Of a stretch of 35,028 nt of DNA, positions 9,467-17,633 are shown piece by piece. Both the position numbers and the translations under genes were made by a program. The notes beneath the pieces are model-generated. The model searched no databases. It was not told the origin of the DNA and worked only from the letters and a program-made list of their open reading frames with translations. Each line of letters starts with the position of its first letter. The first letter of the stretch is position 1. The stretch is from Pseudomonas folii (GTDB lineage: Bacteria > Pseudomonadota > Gammaproteobacteria > Pseudomonadales > Pseudomonadaceae): the NCBI RefSeq assembly GCF_014357575.1, contig NZ_JACONW010000056.1, forward strand, positions 1-35,028, in the 5' to 3' direction.

Positions 9467-9623
9467 GAGGTTACGAGGTCTGCGATGGCGGTGTGTCAGA
9501 TTAACTGCAATCGGCGCCGTCGTTACCTCCGACAACGCCTAAAGTGTGAGGCTGATAGCAAATCTGGAGCCATCGGAGTTTACGACGGTCGCGATGGCGA
9601 TCTGTCAGATGCATCGCCATCGC
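9467..9623. repeat. Degenerate REP-like direct repeats and hairpin after the adaptor gene
   Basis: Positions 9467-9501 and 9576-9610 are direct copies that match at 28 of 35 bases, sharing GCGATGGCG and TGTCAGAT. The second copy forms a perfect ten-base inverted repeat, 9591-9600 with 9614-9623, around a 13-base loop. The block fills the convergent gap between the DUF4123 gene and the DUF6708-like gene, so the hairpin could end transcripts from both sides. There is no T-run after it, so a classic intrinsic terminator is unlikely. Confidence 0.6.
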
Positions 9624-9635
9624 TACTTCGCGCTG

Positions 9636-10757
9636 CTACAAAGTGCTTGCCTGCCGTACCTCGGTAAACCGTGCTGCAATATTTTGATTGGGCTTTTGCC
9701 CTTGCAGGGTTTTGACCGCCTGGGTCATGCGTTTTAACGTTTCACTGGGCTTGGCCCATTGTTCGGCGGGTAACGGTTGTGACCAGCTTTGCATCGCTTC
9801 AGGTATGGCGGCGCGCCCGATACTTTTGATGTGGCGGATTTCCCATTCGGTGAGGTAGTTGGGCAGCGTCCACAGGGTCAGCACGTGGTAGGTGTACCAC
9901 CAGAATGGATAGAAGAACCCCACCTCGCGATTCTTGCGCCGACGCTGCATGCGCGCTCTTGCGTTGTAAAAAGTATGCAGACCTTCGTGAGGCGGATCGC
10001 CGGGGTTTTGCAGTTCCAGCGGGTCCTGGATTTCCTTCAGGGTGTGAACCTCGTATTCCATGTACGCGCGGATCGCCTCCCAGTTGCATACCGCCAGATC
10101 AAACCCGGCGCAGAAAAACTCCAGGCTGTAATGCTCATCGTGAGGCGGATGATAAAACCCGACGCCCATGGCGTAGCGGATATCCATGCCGTATTGCGTG
10201 ACCGACTGCGCTTGAACGACCCATGCTGATAGCGATTCCCACGGGACGAAGATGGGCTCTGTTTGGCCTCTGGGGACGAAACAGACTTCGCGGCGTTGGC
10301 GATTGAAGCGGGTGGGGACGACTTCGTGGTATTTGTTGAGGTGGTTGAAGGTGATGAAGAGGTAGAGGGTAAGGGCGCCAGCAGCGGCCCAGCTCCCGAC
10401 TTTCAAGCCATAAGGCATCAACTGCATTGCGAACTCTGTTGCGAGTTCCACGCCTTCGCCGTCCATAACAATTATCAGCCATGTTAGCGCTGGTACAACT
10501 AGACCGAAACACCAAATAGCCCAAAAGGGTGCTCCTAAACCCATCTGCCAAGCGAACACTGCAGGTAGTCCAACACCGAAGTCCAGATACATATCGTTCA
10601 TTTCACCGACCGCGTGTCCGTAATCTTGAGCGGGCAGGTCTGTGGGCAACGGCAATGGCGCGAGGTACACGATCTGGCCTGTGGGGAAGGTTTCTCGCAT
10701 ACCTGCGTGAGGCGCATGATGGATCGGCGGCGGTATTTCAGGGGCTACTTCTCCCAT
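9636..10757 (-). CDS. T6SS-associated two-helix membrane protein (DUF6708-like)
   Basis: A 373-residue protein that resembles the DUF6708 family often found beside vgrG and adaptor genes in Pseudomonas and Burkholderia; its function is unknown. Two hydrophobic segments lie at about 75-98 and 119-137, followed by a cytosolic-looking C-terminal domain with FNRQRREVCFVPRG and the aromatic run VPWESLSAWV, both typical of the family. The ATG at 10757 is one base after the TGA of the gene upstream and has GGAAGAA ahead of it, so the pair is coupled. A longer reading frame to 10982 exists but would overlap that gene and has no homology-like content. The stop codon lies at the edge of the repeat block. 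An accessory or immunity-like membrane role is a guess. Confidence 0.65.
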   Translation of the reverse strand: MGEVAPEIPPPIHHAPHAGMRETFPTGQIVYLAPLPLPTDLPAQDYGHAVGEMNDMYLDFGVGLPAVFAWQMGLGAPFWAIWCFGLVVPALTWLIIVMDGEGVELATEFAMQLMPYGLKVGSWAAAGALTLYLFITFNHLNKYHEVVPTRFNRQRREVCFVPRGQTEPIFVPWESLSAWVVQAQSVTQYGMDIRYAMGVGFYHPPHDEHYSLEFFCAGFDLAVCNWEAIRAYMEYEVHTLKEIQDPLELQNPGDPPHEGLHTFYNARARMQRRRKNREVGFFYPFWWYTYHVLTLWTLPNYLTEWEIRHIKSIGRAAIPEAMQSWSQPLPAEQWAKPSETLKRMTQAVKTLQGQKPNQNIAARFTEVRQASTL

Positions 10758-10758
10758 C

Positions 10759-11253
10759 TCAGTTCTTCCCCGACGGTAGGGTCGCGGGGTAGATACCGAA
10801 GTGAGGGCACTGATCTCCCTGATGCTCAATGTCGACAGAGGGAAAGTCGCCGTTCTCACCGGTAAGTTGAAAGCGCACGTCATACGGATGGCCTTCGTAC
10901 AGGCCTTCCTGTGTCCGATAGCCCAGTAGTATTGACAGCATGAAGTCGCAGCGTCCTGGAGTGGGTGAGGTGAGCAGTCCACTAATATCTGTCAGCCGCA
11001 GAATCAACGGTGTTTCTTGATAAACCTGAAAGCTTTCTTGCAGTCTCTCCTTTAAAGGTGTCCATCGTTCGGGGCTGTAGTCGCGTCCGTGTTGGGCCCG
11101 AACAATCTGATAGCCGCCAATTTTGAGCAATGCTCCGCTGGCGAGACTGCCGATAGGTAGCGCTAGATCATCGGCAGACAGCTTTGGAAAGTGCAGCAGG
11201 AAGAGCCTGGGGTTAGGGTTGCTAGGATCATCATTCGACGGAACAATCTGCAT
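10759..11253 (-). CDS. Uncharacterised protein upstream of the DUF6708-like gene; 5' end uncertain
   Basis: The frame from the only ATG (11253) gives 164 residues with no membrane segment or signal peptide. It has the conserved-looking stretches RLFLLHFPKLSADDLALPIG and YQETPLILRLTDISGLL and a C-terminal domain ending HFGIYPATLPSGKN. The same frame stays open upstream to 11460, and residues encoded from about 11403 to 11254 (ERPPLIGHSPALAQG, then TPWSQDAERRRSLPLGEYL) look coding. No ATG, GTG or TTG occurs in that extension; only ATT codons at 11403 and 11412. The gene is therefore either 5'-truncated, uses a rare start, or starts internally at 11253. It is coupled to the DUF6708-like gene (one-base gap). 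I do not recognise the family with confidence. Confidence 0.55.
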   Translation of the reverse strand: MQIVPSNDDPSNPNPRLFLLHFPKLSADDLALPIGSLASGALLKIGGYQIVRAQHGRDYSPERWTPLKERLQESFQVYQETPLILRLTDISGLLTSPTPGRCDFMLSILLGYRTQEGLYEGHPYDVRFQLTGENGDFPSVDIEHQGDQCPHFGIYPATLPSGKN

Positions 11254-11474
11254 GCGCGGGGCCTGAATATGGCCATGAAGTTCTTTTAGGTACTCGCCTA
11301 GAGGAAGTGAGCGACGTCTTTCAGCATCCTGGCTCCAGGGTGTACTGAGCGCCCGACCCTGAGCGAGGGCGGGAGAGTGGCCGATGAGCGGCGGGCGCTC
11401 AATGCACGGAATGCACTTTGGGAAAGGCCCTACGTAAAGTGTCGTAGATTCGTACTTACGCTAACCAGGCCGTG

Positions 11475-11502
11475 GCTTGCCCCGGTTTTATTCGGGGCAA
11501 GC
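11475..11502. repeat. Perfect 10-bp inverted repeat
   Basis: GCTTGCCCCG at 11475-11484 is the exact reverse complement of 11493-11502, with an eight-base AT-rich loop. No T-run follows on either strand, so it is not a standard terminator. It ends about 20 bases before the -10 hexamer of the carbamoyltransferase gene, where a -35 box or an operator would lie. Confidence 0.7.
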
Positions 11503-11522
11503 AAATCCCCTTGTCATTACGC

Positions 11523-11528
11523 TATAAT
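11523..11528 (+). promoter_or_regulatory. Consensus -10 box (TATAAT) before the carbamoyltransferase gene
   Basis: TATAAT at 11523-11528 is a perfect sigma-70 -10 hexamer about 95 bases ahead of the GTG start at 11622. The bases 17 upstream are poor as a -35 box and overlap the right arm of the inverted repeat, so an activator or the hairpin itself may matter. Confidence 0.5.
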
Positions 11529-11621
11529 CCCGCCCTTTAGCTGTTCCTCGCCCCGCTGCGAGGGCACATATTTTTCTCAGGCGCGTGCCGCCTGCATGCA
11601 GACTAAAGAGGCTAGACCCCA

Positions 11622-13376
11622 GTGGCATTGACGATTCTTGGCCTGTCCGGCGCCCTTAGCCATGATCCTTCCGCGGCGCTGTACATCGACGGCAAGCTGG
11701 TGGCAGCGGCTGAAGAAGAGCGCTTCGTTCGCGATAAACATGCAAAGAACCGCATGCCCTACGAGTCGGCGAAGTTCTGCCTTGAGCAGGCAGGCATCAA
11801 GCCATCGGATGTCGATGTGGTAGCGATTCCGTTCGCGCCGATCAGCTTGTTCGGTAAAGCTCGCTGGCACTATGCCAAACGCTACTGGTATGCCCCGGAC
11901 CGTGCCCTTGACGCACTGCTGATGGGTAACCGTCGCTACAAGCGTTATCGCAACAAGATCGTCTGGTGTCTTGAACAACTGGGCTTCGATCCGAAGAAGA
12001 TCAAGATCGAGCCGGTTGAGCACCACTTGGCTCACGCCTCCAGCGCCTACCATTGCTCCGGTTTCAAAGAGAAGACCGCGATCCTTGGTATCGATGGCAA
12101 GGGTGAGTACGCCACAACGTTCTTCGGCTATGGCGAGAACGGCAAGATTCACAAGATCAAAGAGTTCTTCGACCCGGACTCCCTGGGCGGCCTGTATGGC
12201 GCAATCACCGAATTCCTCGGTTTCGAGATGCTCGACGGCGAATTCAAGGTGATGGGCATGGCGCCGTATGGCGATGCCAGCAAATATGATTTCTCGCGTC
12301 TGGCGACCTTCGAAAATGGCGAACTGGTGATCAACACCGAACTGGCCAACGTTATCGGCCTGCGTCGTTATAAAGAGAAGGGCAAAGGTTTCTACTTCTC
12401 ACCGAAGCTGATCGAGTGGTTGGGTCCCAAGCGCGAAGGCGACATCGCCGACGAGCCTTACATCCACTATGCGGCGAGCATGCAAGCGCTGTTCGAGAAG
12501 CTGGCGTTGCAGATGATGGATCACTATCTGGGTGACATCCTCAAGGAAACCGGCAAGATTGCGTTCGCGGGCGGCTGTGCGCTGAACGTGAAACTGAACC
12601 AGAAGATCATCGCCCGCCCGGAAGTCAAAGAGCTGTTCGTGCAGCCGGCTTCGGGTGACGCGGGTACTGCTGTGGGTGCGGCGGCTTATGTATCCCACGC
12701 CCGCGGTGTGCCGGTCGAGAAGATGGAGCACGTTTACCTCGGCCCGTCTTACAGCAACGAAGATGTGATTGCTGCCTGCGCTCGCCATCCGAGCAAGCCG
12801 GTCTGGCGTCAGATTGAAAACACCCCGGAGCGCATCGCGCAAATCATGGTCGCAGGCAACCCTGTGGCCTGGTTCCAGGGGCGTATGGAGTTTGGTCCGC
12901 GCGCATTGGGTGGACGTTCGATCATCGGCTGTCCGAGCGTGGCCGGTGTGGCTGATCGCATCAACCATCAGATCAAGTTCCGCGAGCGCTGGAGGCCTTT
13001 CTGCCCGTCGATGCTCGACACCGTTGCGCCGCAGATGATCAAGATTGATCACCCTGCGCCGTTCATGACCTTCACTTTTGAAGTGGCTGAAGAGTGGAAG
13101 ACCCGCGTGCCGGAAGTTGTCCACGAAGACGGTACTTCACGTGCCCAGGTCCTGAAGCGCGAATACAACCCGCGTTACTACGACATGATGAAGGCGCTGG
13201 AAAACCTCACCGGTAACGGCGTGTCGCTGAACACCTCGCTGAACCGTCGCGGCGAACCGATGATCTGCTCGCCTACCGATGCCTTGAACATGTTCTTCGG
13301 CTCGGATCTTGAATACCTGATCATGGAAGACATTCTGGTGGTCAAAGAGGGCGTGGAGACATACGAAAATGCCTGA
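11622..13376 (+). CDS. LPS-core carbamoyltransferase (NodU/CmcH family, WapO-like)
   Basis: A 584-residue enzyme of the NodU/CmcH/TobZ family, which uses carbamoyl phosphate to carbamoylate a hydroxyl group. In P. aeruginosa the equivalent protein (WapO) is assigned to carbamoylation of a core heptose. The N-terminal Kae1-like domain starts with [16 protein letters not shown] and contains [11 protein letters not shown], which is a metal/substrate-binding His cluster. The C-terminal YrdC-like part includes [15 protein letters not shown] at about 419-433 and [11 protein letters not shown]. The start is GTG at 11622 with AGAGG ten bases upstream. It is the first gene of a run of LPS genes and overlaps the next by eight bases. 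The length is normal for the family. Substrate assignment rests on gene context. Confidence 0.9.
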   Translation: MALTILGLSGALSHDPSAALYIDGKLVAAAEEERFVRDKHAKNRMPYESAKFCLEQAGIKPSDVDVVAIPFAPISLFGKARWHYAKRYWYAPDRALDALLMGNRRYKRYRNKIVWCLEQLGFDPKKIKIEPVEHHLAHASSAYHCSGFKEKTAILGIDGKGEYATTFFGYGENGKIHKIKEFFDPDSLGGLYGAITEFLGFEMLDGEFKVMGMAPYGDASKYDFSRLATFENGELVINTELANVIGLRRYKEKGKGFYFSPKLIEWLGPKREGDIADEPYIHYAASMQALFEKLALQMMDHYLGDILKETGKIAFAGGCALNVKLNQKIIARPEVKELFVQPASGDAGTAVGAAAYVSHARGVPVEKMEHVYLGPSYSNEDVIAACARHPSKPVWRQIENTPERIAQIMVAGNPVAWFQGRMEFGPRALGGRSIIGCPSVAGVADRINHQIKFRERWRPFCPSMLDTVAPQMIKIDHPAPFMTFTFEVAEEWKTRVPEVVHEDGTSRAQVLKREYNPRYYDMMKALENLTGNGVSLNTSLNRRGEPMICSPTDALNMFFGSDLEYLIMEDILVVKEGVETYENA

Positions 13377-14274
13377 GCCGTTGGTCAGCGTCGTTATCCC
13401 GGCCTATAACTACGCCAAGACGCTGCCGCGTGCAGTCAATTCAGTGCTGGCTCAGCTCGATGAAAATACCGCCGAGTTGTTGGTGATTGACGATGGTTCG
13501 ACCGATACCACGCCTCAGGTGCTTGAGCAGTTACTCGCCGAAAACCCCGGGCGCTTCAGGATGTTGCGCAAGCCCAACGGCGGGTTGTCGTCCGTTCGCA
13601 ATCGAGGCATTGAGGAGGCGCGGGGTCAATACCTAATCTTCCTTGATGCCGATGATGAGATGGCTCCAGATGCCCTGAATACAGTGCTTGAGCACATCGC
13701 AGAGCATCCTGAAAGCCGTTTGATTATTGGTGGCCACTGGTCGGCGTTCGATGATGGTCGTCGTTCGGTGCATGTCCCCAAGCCGCTGCCCGCTCCTGCT
13801 GAGCAGCGCGTGCGCGGTTATTTGCTGGACAAGACGATATCGCTCTCCAACGGTGCCTGTGTGATGCATCGTGATGTGTTTGAGCCTGGACTGTACCCTG
13901 AGAACCTGCGCAATGCCGAAGACATACCGGTGTTCGCTCAGGTGCTCGCACGGTTTACTTGCAGCGTCATAGATAAGCCCTTGGCGATCATTCACAAGCA
14001 TGCCGACAGCATGCGGCATGATCTGAAGCAAAGCCTTGCCTCGGGCTTGAAAGTAGTCGACGAGGCATTTTCTCCGCAGCGCATGCCTGCGCCGTTGCAG
14101 AGCTTGCGCCAGGCTTTTCTTGCGCAGCGTTGCTTGTCACTTTTTCGTGATTGCTACAGCGCAGGAGACTACGCAAACGCCAAGGTTTTCTATGCCAAAG
14201 CCATACGTGCTGACTGGCGTTCGCTGACACGTTGGTCCTATACCCGCAAAGCCATTCGATTGTTGCTCAAGTGA
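13369..14274 (+). CDS. Family 2 glycosyltransferase, LPS core
   Basis: A 301-residue GT-A-fold, GT2-type transferase expected to add one sugar to the LPS core at the inner membrane. The nucleotide-sugar fold is clear: VSVVIPAYN at 6-14, DDGSTD at 41-46, NGGLSSVRNRG at 70-80, and the metal-binding DAD at 93-95 in FLDADDE. A conserved NAEDIPVFAQVL segment lies where the acceptor-side catalytic acid is usually found. No membrane helix is seen. The ATG lies inside the end of the carbamoyltransferase gene (eight-base overlap) and its TGA overlaps the likely GTG start of the next gene, so three genes form one coupled unit. The sugar and linkage cannot be told from sequence alone. Confidence 0.88.
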   Translation: MPEPLVSVVIPAYNYAKTLPRAVNSVLAQLDENTAELLVIDDGSTDTTPQVLEQLLAENPGRFRMLRKPNGGLSSVRNRGIEEARGQYLIFLDADDEMAPDALNTVLEHIAEHPESRLIIGGHWSAFDDGRRSVHVPKPLPAPAEQRVRGYLLDKTISLSNGACVMHRDVFEPGLYPENLRNAEDIPVFAQVLARFTCSVIDKPLAIIHKHADSMRHDLKQSLASGLKVVDEAFSPQRMPAPLQSLRQAFLAQRCLSLFRDCYSAGDYANAKVFYAKAIRADWRSLTRWSYTRKAIRLLLK

Positions 14275-15572
14275 GCGGGGGGCCGTTTACTCCATCGCCC
14301 TCTGCCATGGACGTGGTCCAGGCAGAGGGCAGTTGGGCACTGAGAGCCCGGGAGCTCGATCGGTATCGCTGGAAATTGATGCGCGAGCGCCATGGGCGTT
14401 TCGGAAGCTTTTTGCGTATAGCCCGTGATGTGCTCGTGGACGTGTTACAGGGAATCCGTGCCAGCGCATGTCTGAGGGCCTCGGTGGATGCCGAGCCGTG
14501 CGAAGTGCTACTGCTGCATTCCGCACCGAAGTCGATGGCATTGCAGCGAAAGAATATTCTGATTGGCGCTGTGCGGGCGAGGGGTCTCAATTTGAATGAA
14601 GCCGCCTTGCTATCTCCTCCTGAGGCCTGCGCGCGACGGCAGTTGCTACGTCCGCCCCAGCCTGTTCCGCTACGCTATCTGGCTTATGCGGCTCACGCCC
14701 AATGGCTGGTTGCGAAATACACGCCGCAATTGCTGATTAACGAAAGAAACGGAAGCTTTCATGCACCTTTCCTGCGCCTCGCGCTAGCAGCACGCGGGGC
14801 TCGCCTGTTGCATTTGGCTCATGCTGCGACGCTTGAGTCCTCACGTCGGCTGGGGATGAATGACTACGATTATTACGGCGTTTTTGGTAATAGTTCACTG
14901 GTCGCGTTACAGCAGCGTGGTTTGCGATTCGGTGACTCAACCGTGGTGCTGCTTGGCTCCTACCTGGCCGACCAGACTTATGATTTGCCGGAGGCGGACC
15001 CGGCTGTCAAAACCCTGCTGGTCTTGGGGGTTGGTCCGGATCGGGAGAAAGAAGCTGGCTATGTGCGTACTTACGAACTGCTTCGCGAGTGGGCTGAGCT
15101 CCATCCGGAGTACCGCCTGTTGTTCAAGCGCCATCCGCGAAGCCGCGCGCAATTTTGGAGCGATGCTGCTGCGCGTCAGTTCAACGTTGAATTGCTTGAC
15201 TCGCAGTGCTCACTGGCAGATGCGCTGGCGTCCGCTAGCGTAGTTGTCAATATCATGTCTAATGCCGGTATAGAGGCCGGTCTAGCAGGGCGCCCCGTGA
15301 TCCATGTCAATGCCGGGAAGGATGCGGATATCTTTTCCCACTCGTTGTTCTTCGGTGCGCAAGTCCGAGACATTGACACGTTTTCACGTCAGTTGCGGGC
15401 TGTCGAAGATGACTATCAGGTGCATGTGGTTCAAGCCCGGAAATTTGCTGATTACCACTTGGTGTACGGTTCTCAGGGTTTGACAAAGACCGTTCAGCTG
15501 ATTGATGACCTAATAAACGGCAGGGATCCAGCGCTCGGTTTTGCAACGGTTTCACTCCCCGCTATTGGGTGA
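14271..15572 (+). CDS. GT-B-like glycosyltransferase/capsule-type protein of the LPS cluster
   Basis: About 433 residues from GTG 14271, which overlaps the previous stop as GTGA; an ATG at 14307 is an alternative and neither has a strong ribosome site. The C-terminal half looks like a GT-B transferase or CDP-glycerophosphotransferase-type domain: TLLVLGVG, then LLFKRHPRSRAQFW, followed by SASVVVNIMSNAGIEAGLAG and RPVIHVN. These match the usual KxHPR donor-side motif and the S-x-x-x-E/AG-x-P-V-I acceptor of the fold. The N-terminal half is helical and Arg-rich. It is the third gene of the coupled group and converges on the reversed kinase gene. The exact substrate is unknown; a core sugar transferase is the best guess. 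Confidence 0.65.
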   Translation: MSGGPFTPSPSAMDVVQAEGSWALRARELDRYRWKLMRERHGRFGSFLRIARDVLVDVLQGIRASACLRASVDAEPCEVLLLHSAPKSMALQRKNILIGAVRARGLNLNEAALLSPPEACARRQLLRPPQPVPLRYLAYAAHAQWLVAKYTPQLLINERNGSFHAPFLRLALAARGARLLHLAHAATLESSRRLGMNDYDYYGVFGNSSLVALQQRGLRFGDSTVVLLGSYLADQTYDLPEADPAVKTLLVLGVGPDREKEAGYVRTYELLREWAELHPEYRLLFKRHPRSRAQFWSDAAARQFNVELLDSQCSLADALASASVVVNIMSNAGIEAGLAGRPVIHVNAGKDADIFSHSLFFGAQVRDIDTFSRQLRAVEDDYQVHVVQARKFADYHLVYGSQGLTKTVQLIDDLINGRDPALGFATVSLPAIG

Positions 15573-15606
15573 GAGCGGACCTTGCTTGCCTGCGATGACG
15601 TGAATA

Positions 15607-16236
15607 TCAGCGTTGAAGTATCAGGGCCAAGTCTTCTTCGGTGCACACTTGCTGGCTGCGAAAATAATGGTGAGGAAACTCTTGATCCTTGAGTAGCCAC
15701 TCGCGGTCACCCTCATAACGCAGCATATGCTTGAAGTTTCGCAGGCGCAGGCCTTTGCTTAATGGCTTGCGCTGGGCGCGCAAATCGGCGATATCAATGA
15801 GCCCCAGCGTGTTATCCGGCGTCAGTACGATGTTGCCCATGTGGGCTGAACGGAAATAGATACCCTGGTTGTGCAGGTTTGCGACGAATTCGCCCAGCTT
15901 TGCACGGAGCCCGTCGGGATTCTCAATGATCAGTTGGCGTAATGTATTGCCTGGTAAAGGGTCGTAATGCACTGCATCACGCTTGATGCTAGGGATGCGA
16001 TAAACTTTGCGGACAGTCGGGCACTGGATTTTCCTGGCTCGCAGTGCTTCGCAATTGTCCGCAAAACGTTGGGCGTAGGGAAACCACAATGCGGAGGTCA
16101 GCAGGCGTTTCCGGCGGAACAGTTTCAGCATTGTTCCATCCGCCAGGCGAAGGACTTTGTCACCTTCACGGTCTGCTTCAAGAACAGCGGCGCCTTCGCG
16201 CATTTTGATATAAACGATGTGCTCAAGGTTTTGCAT
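15607..16236 (-). CDS. InaA/WaaP-like LPS kinase-family protein
   Basis: A 209-residue protein of the small LPS-kinase (InaA/Kdo kinase-like) group, often labelled 'toluene tolerance protein' in Pseudomonas. It probably phosphorylates a core sugar. The protein-kinase-like core is visible: a Gly/Lys region (DGTMLKLFRRK), the catalytic loop with HMGNIVL in place of HxxxxN, and a metal-binding DIADLR where DFG is expected. ATG at 16236 is chosen because GGAG lies five bases upstream; an ATG at 16302 would add 22 residues with no such signal. The gene runs against its neighbours: convergent with the GT-B-like gene and divergent from the capsule-type gene, so it has its own promoter. It could be a pseudokinase, as the usual HRD is not obvious. 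Confidence 0.75.
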   Translation of the reverse strand: MQNLEHIVYIKMREGAAVLEADREGDKVLRLADGTMLKLFRRKRLLTSALWFPYAQRFADNCEALRARKIQCPTVRKVYRIPSIKRDAVHYDPLPGNTLRQLIIENPDGLRAKLGEFVANLHNQGIYFRSAHMGNIVLTPDNTLGLIDIADLRAQRKPLSKGLRLRNFKHMLRYEGDREWLLKDQEFPHHYFRSQQVCTEEDLALILQR

Positions 16237-16312
16237 CAAGGCTCCATGGCTGGCCTGATGGGGTGTGCGGTGGCGCATGTTACCGTACTGAGACCGCGGC
16301 AAAAAATCGCTG

Positions 16313-16321
16313 TGCTACAAT
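16313..16321 (+). promoter_or_regulatory. Extended -10 promoter (TGCTACAAT) for the capsule-type gene and waaL
   Basis: TGC followed by TACAAT forms an extended -10 element that does not need a good -35, and none is seen. It lies in the divergent gap between the kinase gene and the 16524 gene. Transcription would begin near 16328, giving a leader of about 195 bases before the preferred ATG. Confidence 0.45.
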
Positions 16322-16523
16322 CGCGCTAATTTTCAGTTGCATTTAGTCGTGTTACGACGGGCTCCTCCTGTCGCCCGATTCGTAAAGATACAACTTATCT
16401 TGCCCCCATTTCATGCGTATGAATTTTTTGCTTTACGCTTGATTCAACTGCAAGGCTGGCGCTATGACCGCAGTTGGCTGCAAGCGGGATGGCAGACAGG
16501 CACCTCTTTTCGGACTTTTTCAG

Positions 16524-17633
16524 ATGGAAACCCTGTTCATTTCTATGGCCAGACATCAAGGCCTTTACTTCAAACGATTGCTTGATGAAACAGAATTACA
16601 AGGCAAAGTTGTTACTGCGCAGCAAATGCCTTGGCCGCGCACCTTACGCCTCTCCCAAGTGTTTTCACAAATTGACTGGCGAGGCCTGATTGAGGAGAAG
16701 TGTGAGGAGCGGCGGATCAAGAACAAGAGCGATGGCACTTTATACCGTCTACTATTGAGGCTGGAGCTGGGCTGGATGGCGTTGCGTGCCCAGGCGCTGC
16801 TTGAACGAGAGAGCCCTGATGCGCTTGTGGTGTGGAATGGTTCTCATCGGTACTGCAAATTGTTGATGGCGCTGGTGCCTGCAGGATGCAAGACGTTCTT
16901 CGTCGAAAATGGTTTGTTGCCCGACACAACAACGGTAGATGCCAAAGGGGTGAACTACCTTAATTCGGTTCCCCGCAATGCCGACTTTTATCTCAACTAC
17001 CCCCATGCCTTGGCTGATTTTCAGCCTGCCTCTGTATTGATTCCGCGAAAGCCGCGCATCGGTGGCTTGCCCCCTGTCGAGCTGCCGGAGCAATTTATAT
17101 TTATTCCTTTTCAAGATGATCGAGACTCTCAGGTCCGATTGTTTTCCCCCTGGATCAACAACATGTCGGAGATGTTCGCTCTGGGGGAGCATATTGCGGA
17201 AGAAACCGGGATGACGGTGGTTTTTAAAGAGCATCCGTCCAGCCGCGAAAATTACCCACAGTTGCATGAGCGAACGTCTGATCGCCTTTTGTTTGCCAAT
17301 GGAAATGCCACACAACAGTTAATTGAATCCAGTCAATTTGTGATAACCGTGAATTCGACTGTCGGCCTGGAAAGCTTGCTTCTGGGCAAGCCGGTGATGA
17401 CGCTCGGTCAGGCATTTTTCAACATCGAAGGGTTGGTGGTGCACGCTGATAATGCCAGCCAAGCTGTAGCGTGGGTTCGAGCATTCCCGGACTGGCCACT
17501 GAGTGAGCGTCTGCGGCGCAATTTTCTCCACTATTTGTCGGAGCACTATTGCATCAAAGGTAGTTGGAAAAACGCCGATAAAGCTCACTTGCAGCAGGTT
17601 GCCCGTCGCATAAAAGGTGAAGCTGGGTGCTAG
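16524..17633 (+). CDS. Capsule-polysaccharide-synthesis-type transferase (Capsule_synth/KpsS-like) in the LPS cluster
   Basis: About 369 residues from ATG 16524; an in-frame ATG at 16464 adds 20 residues without conserved content, and a stop at 16440 rules out a longer form. The start METLFISMARHQGLYFKRLL fits the family's first strand and helix. The diagnostic stretch FFVENGLLPDTTTVDAKGVN matches the capsule-synthesis family (PF05159), to which KpsS/KpsC-type Kdo transferases belong. Later segments include FIPFQDDRDSQV, VFKEHPSSR and the donor-site helix FVITVNSTVGLESLLLGKPV. Such genes recur in the LPS-core clusters of the fluorescens group. It probably transfers a sugar to the core, but the donor is not known. 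It ends six bases after the GTG of waaL, so those two are coupled. Confidence 0.8.
   Translation: METLFISMARHQGLYFKRLLDETELQGKVVTAQQMPWPRTLRLSQVFSQIDWRGLIEEKCEERRIKNKSDGTLYRLLLRLELGWMALRAQALLERESPDALVVWNGSHRYCKLLMALVPAGCKTFFVENGLLPDTTTVDAKGVNYLNSVPRNADFYLNYPHALADFQPASVLIPRKPRIGGLPPVELPEQFIFIPFQDDRDSQVRLFSPWINNMSEMFALGEHIAEETGMTVVFKEHPSSRENYPQLHERTSDRLLFANGNATQQLIESSQFVITVNSTVGLESLLLGKPVMTLGQAFFNIEGLVVHADNASQAVAWVRAFPDWPLSERLRRNFLHYLSEHYCIKGSWKNADKAHLQQVARRIKGEAGC

Larger units (their letters stand above)
11254..11621. other. Intergenic region between the T6SS-linked pair and the LPS-core cluster
   Basis: This 368-base gap holds, from left to right, the start-less coding-looking extension of the minus-strand gene (to about 11403), a perfect inverted repeat (11475-11502), a strong -10 hexamer for the carbamoyltransferase gene (11523-11528), and an untranslated leader. 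It marks the change from accessory DNA to conserved core genes. Confidence 0.6.

Noticed and set aside
9636..10982. 75-residue N-terminal extension of the DUF6708-like protein
   Set aside because: It overlaps the coding sequence upstream; ATG 10757 directly follows that gene's stop and has a ribosome site.
12399..13124. 241-residue minus-strand frame inside the carbamoyltransferase gene
   Set aside because: It is antisense to an intact conserved gene, with no ribosome site or recognisable motif.
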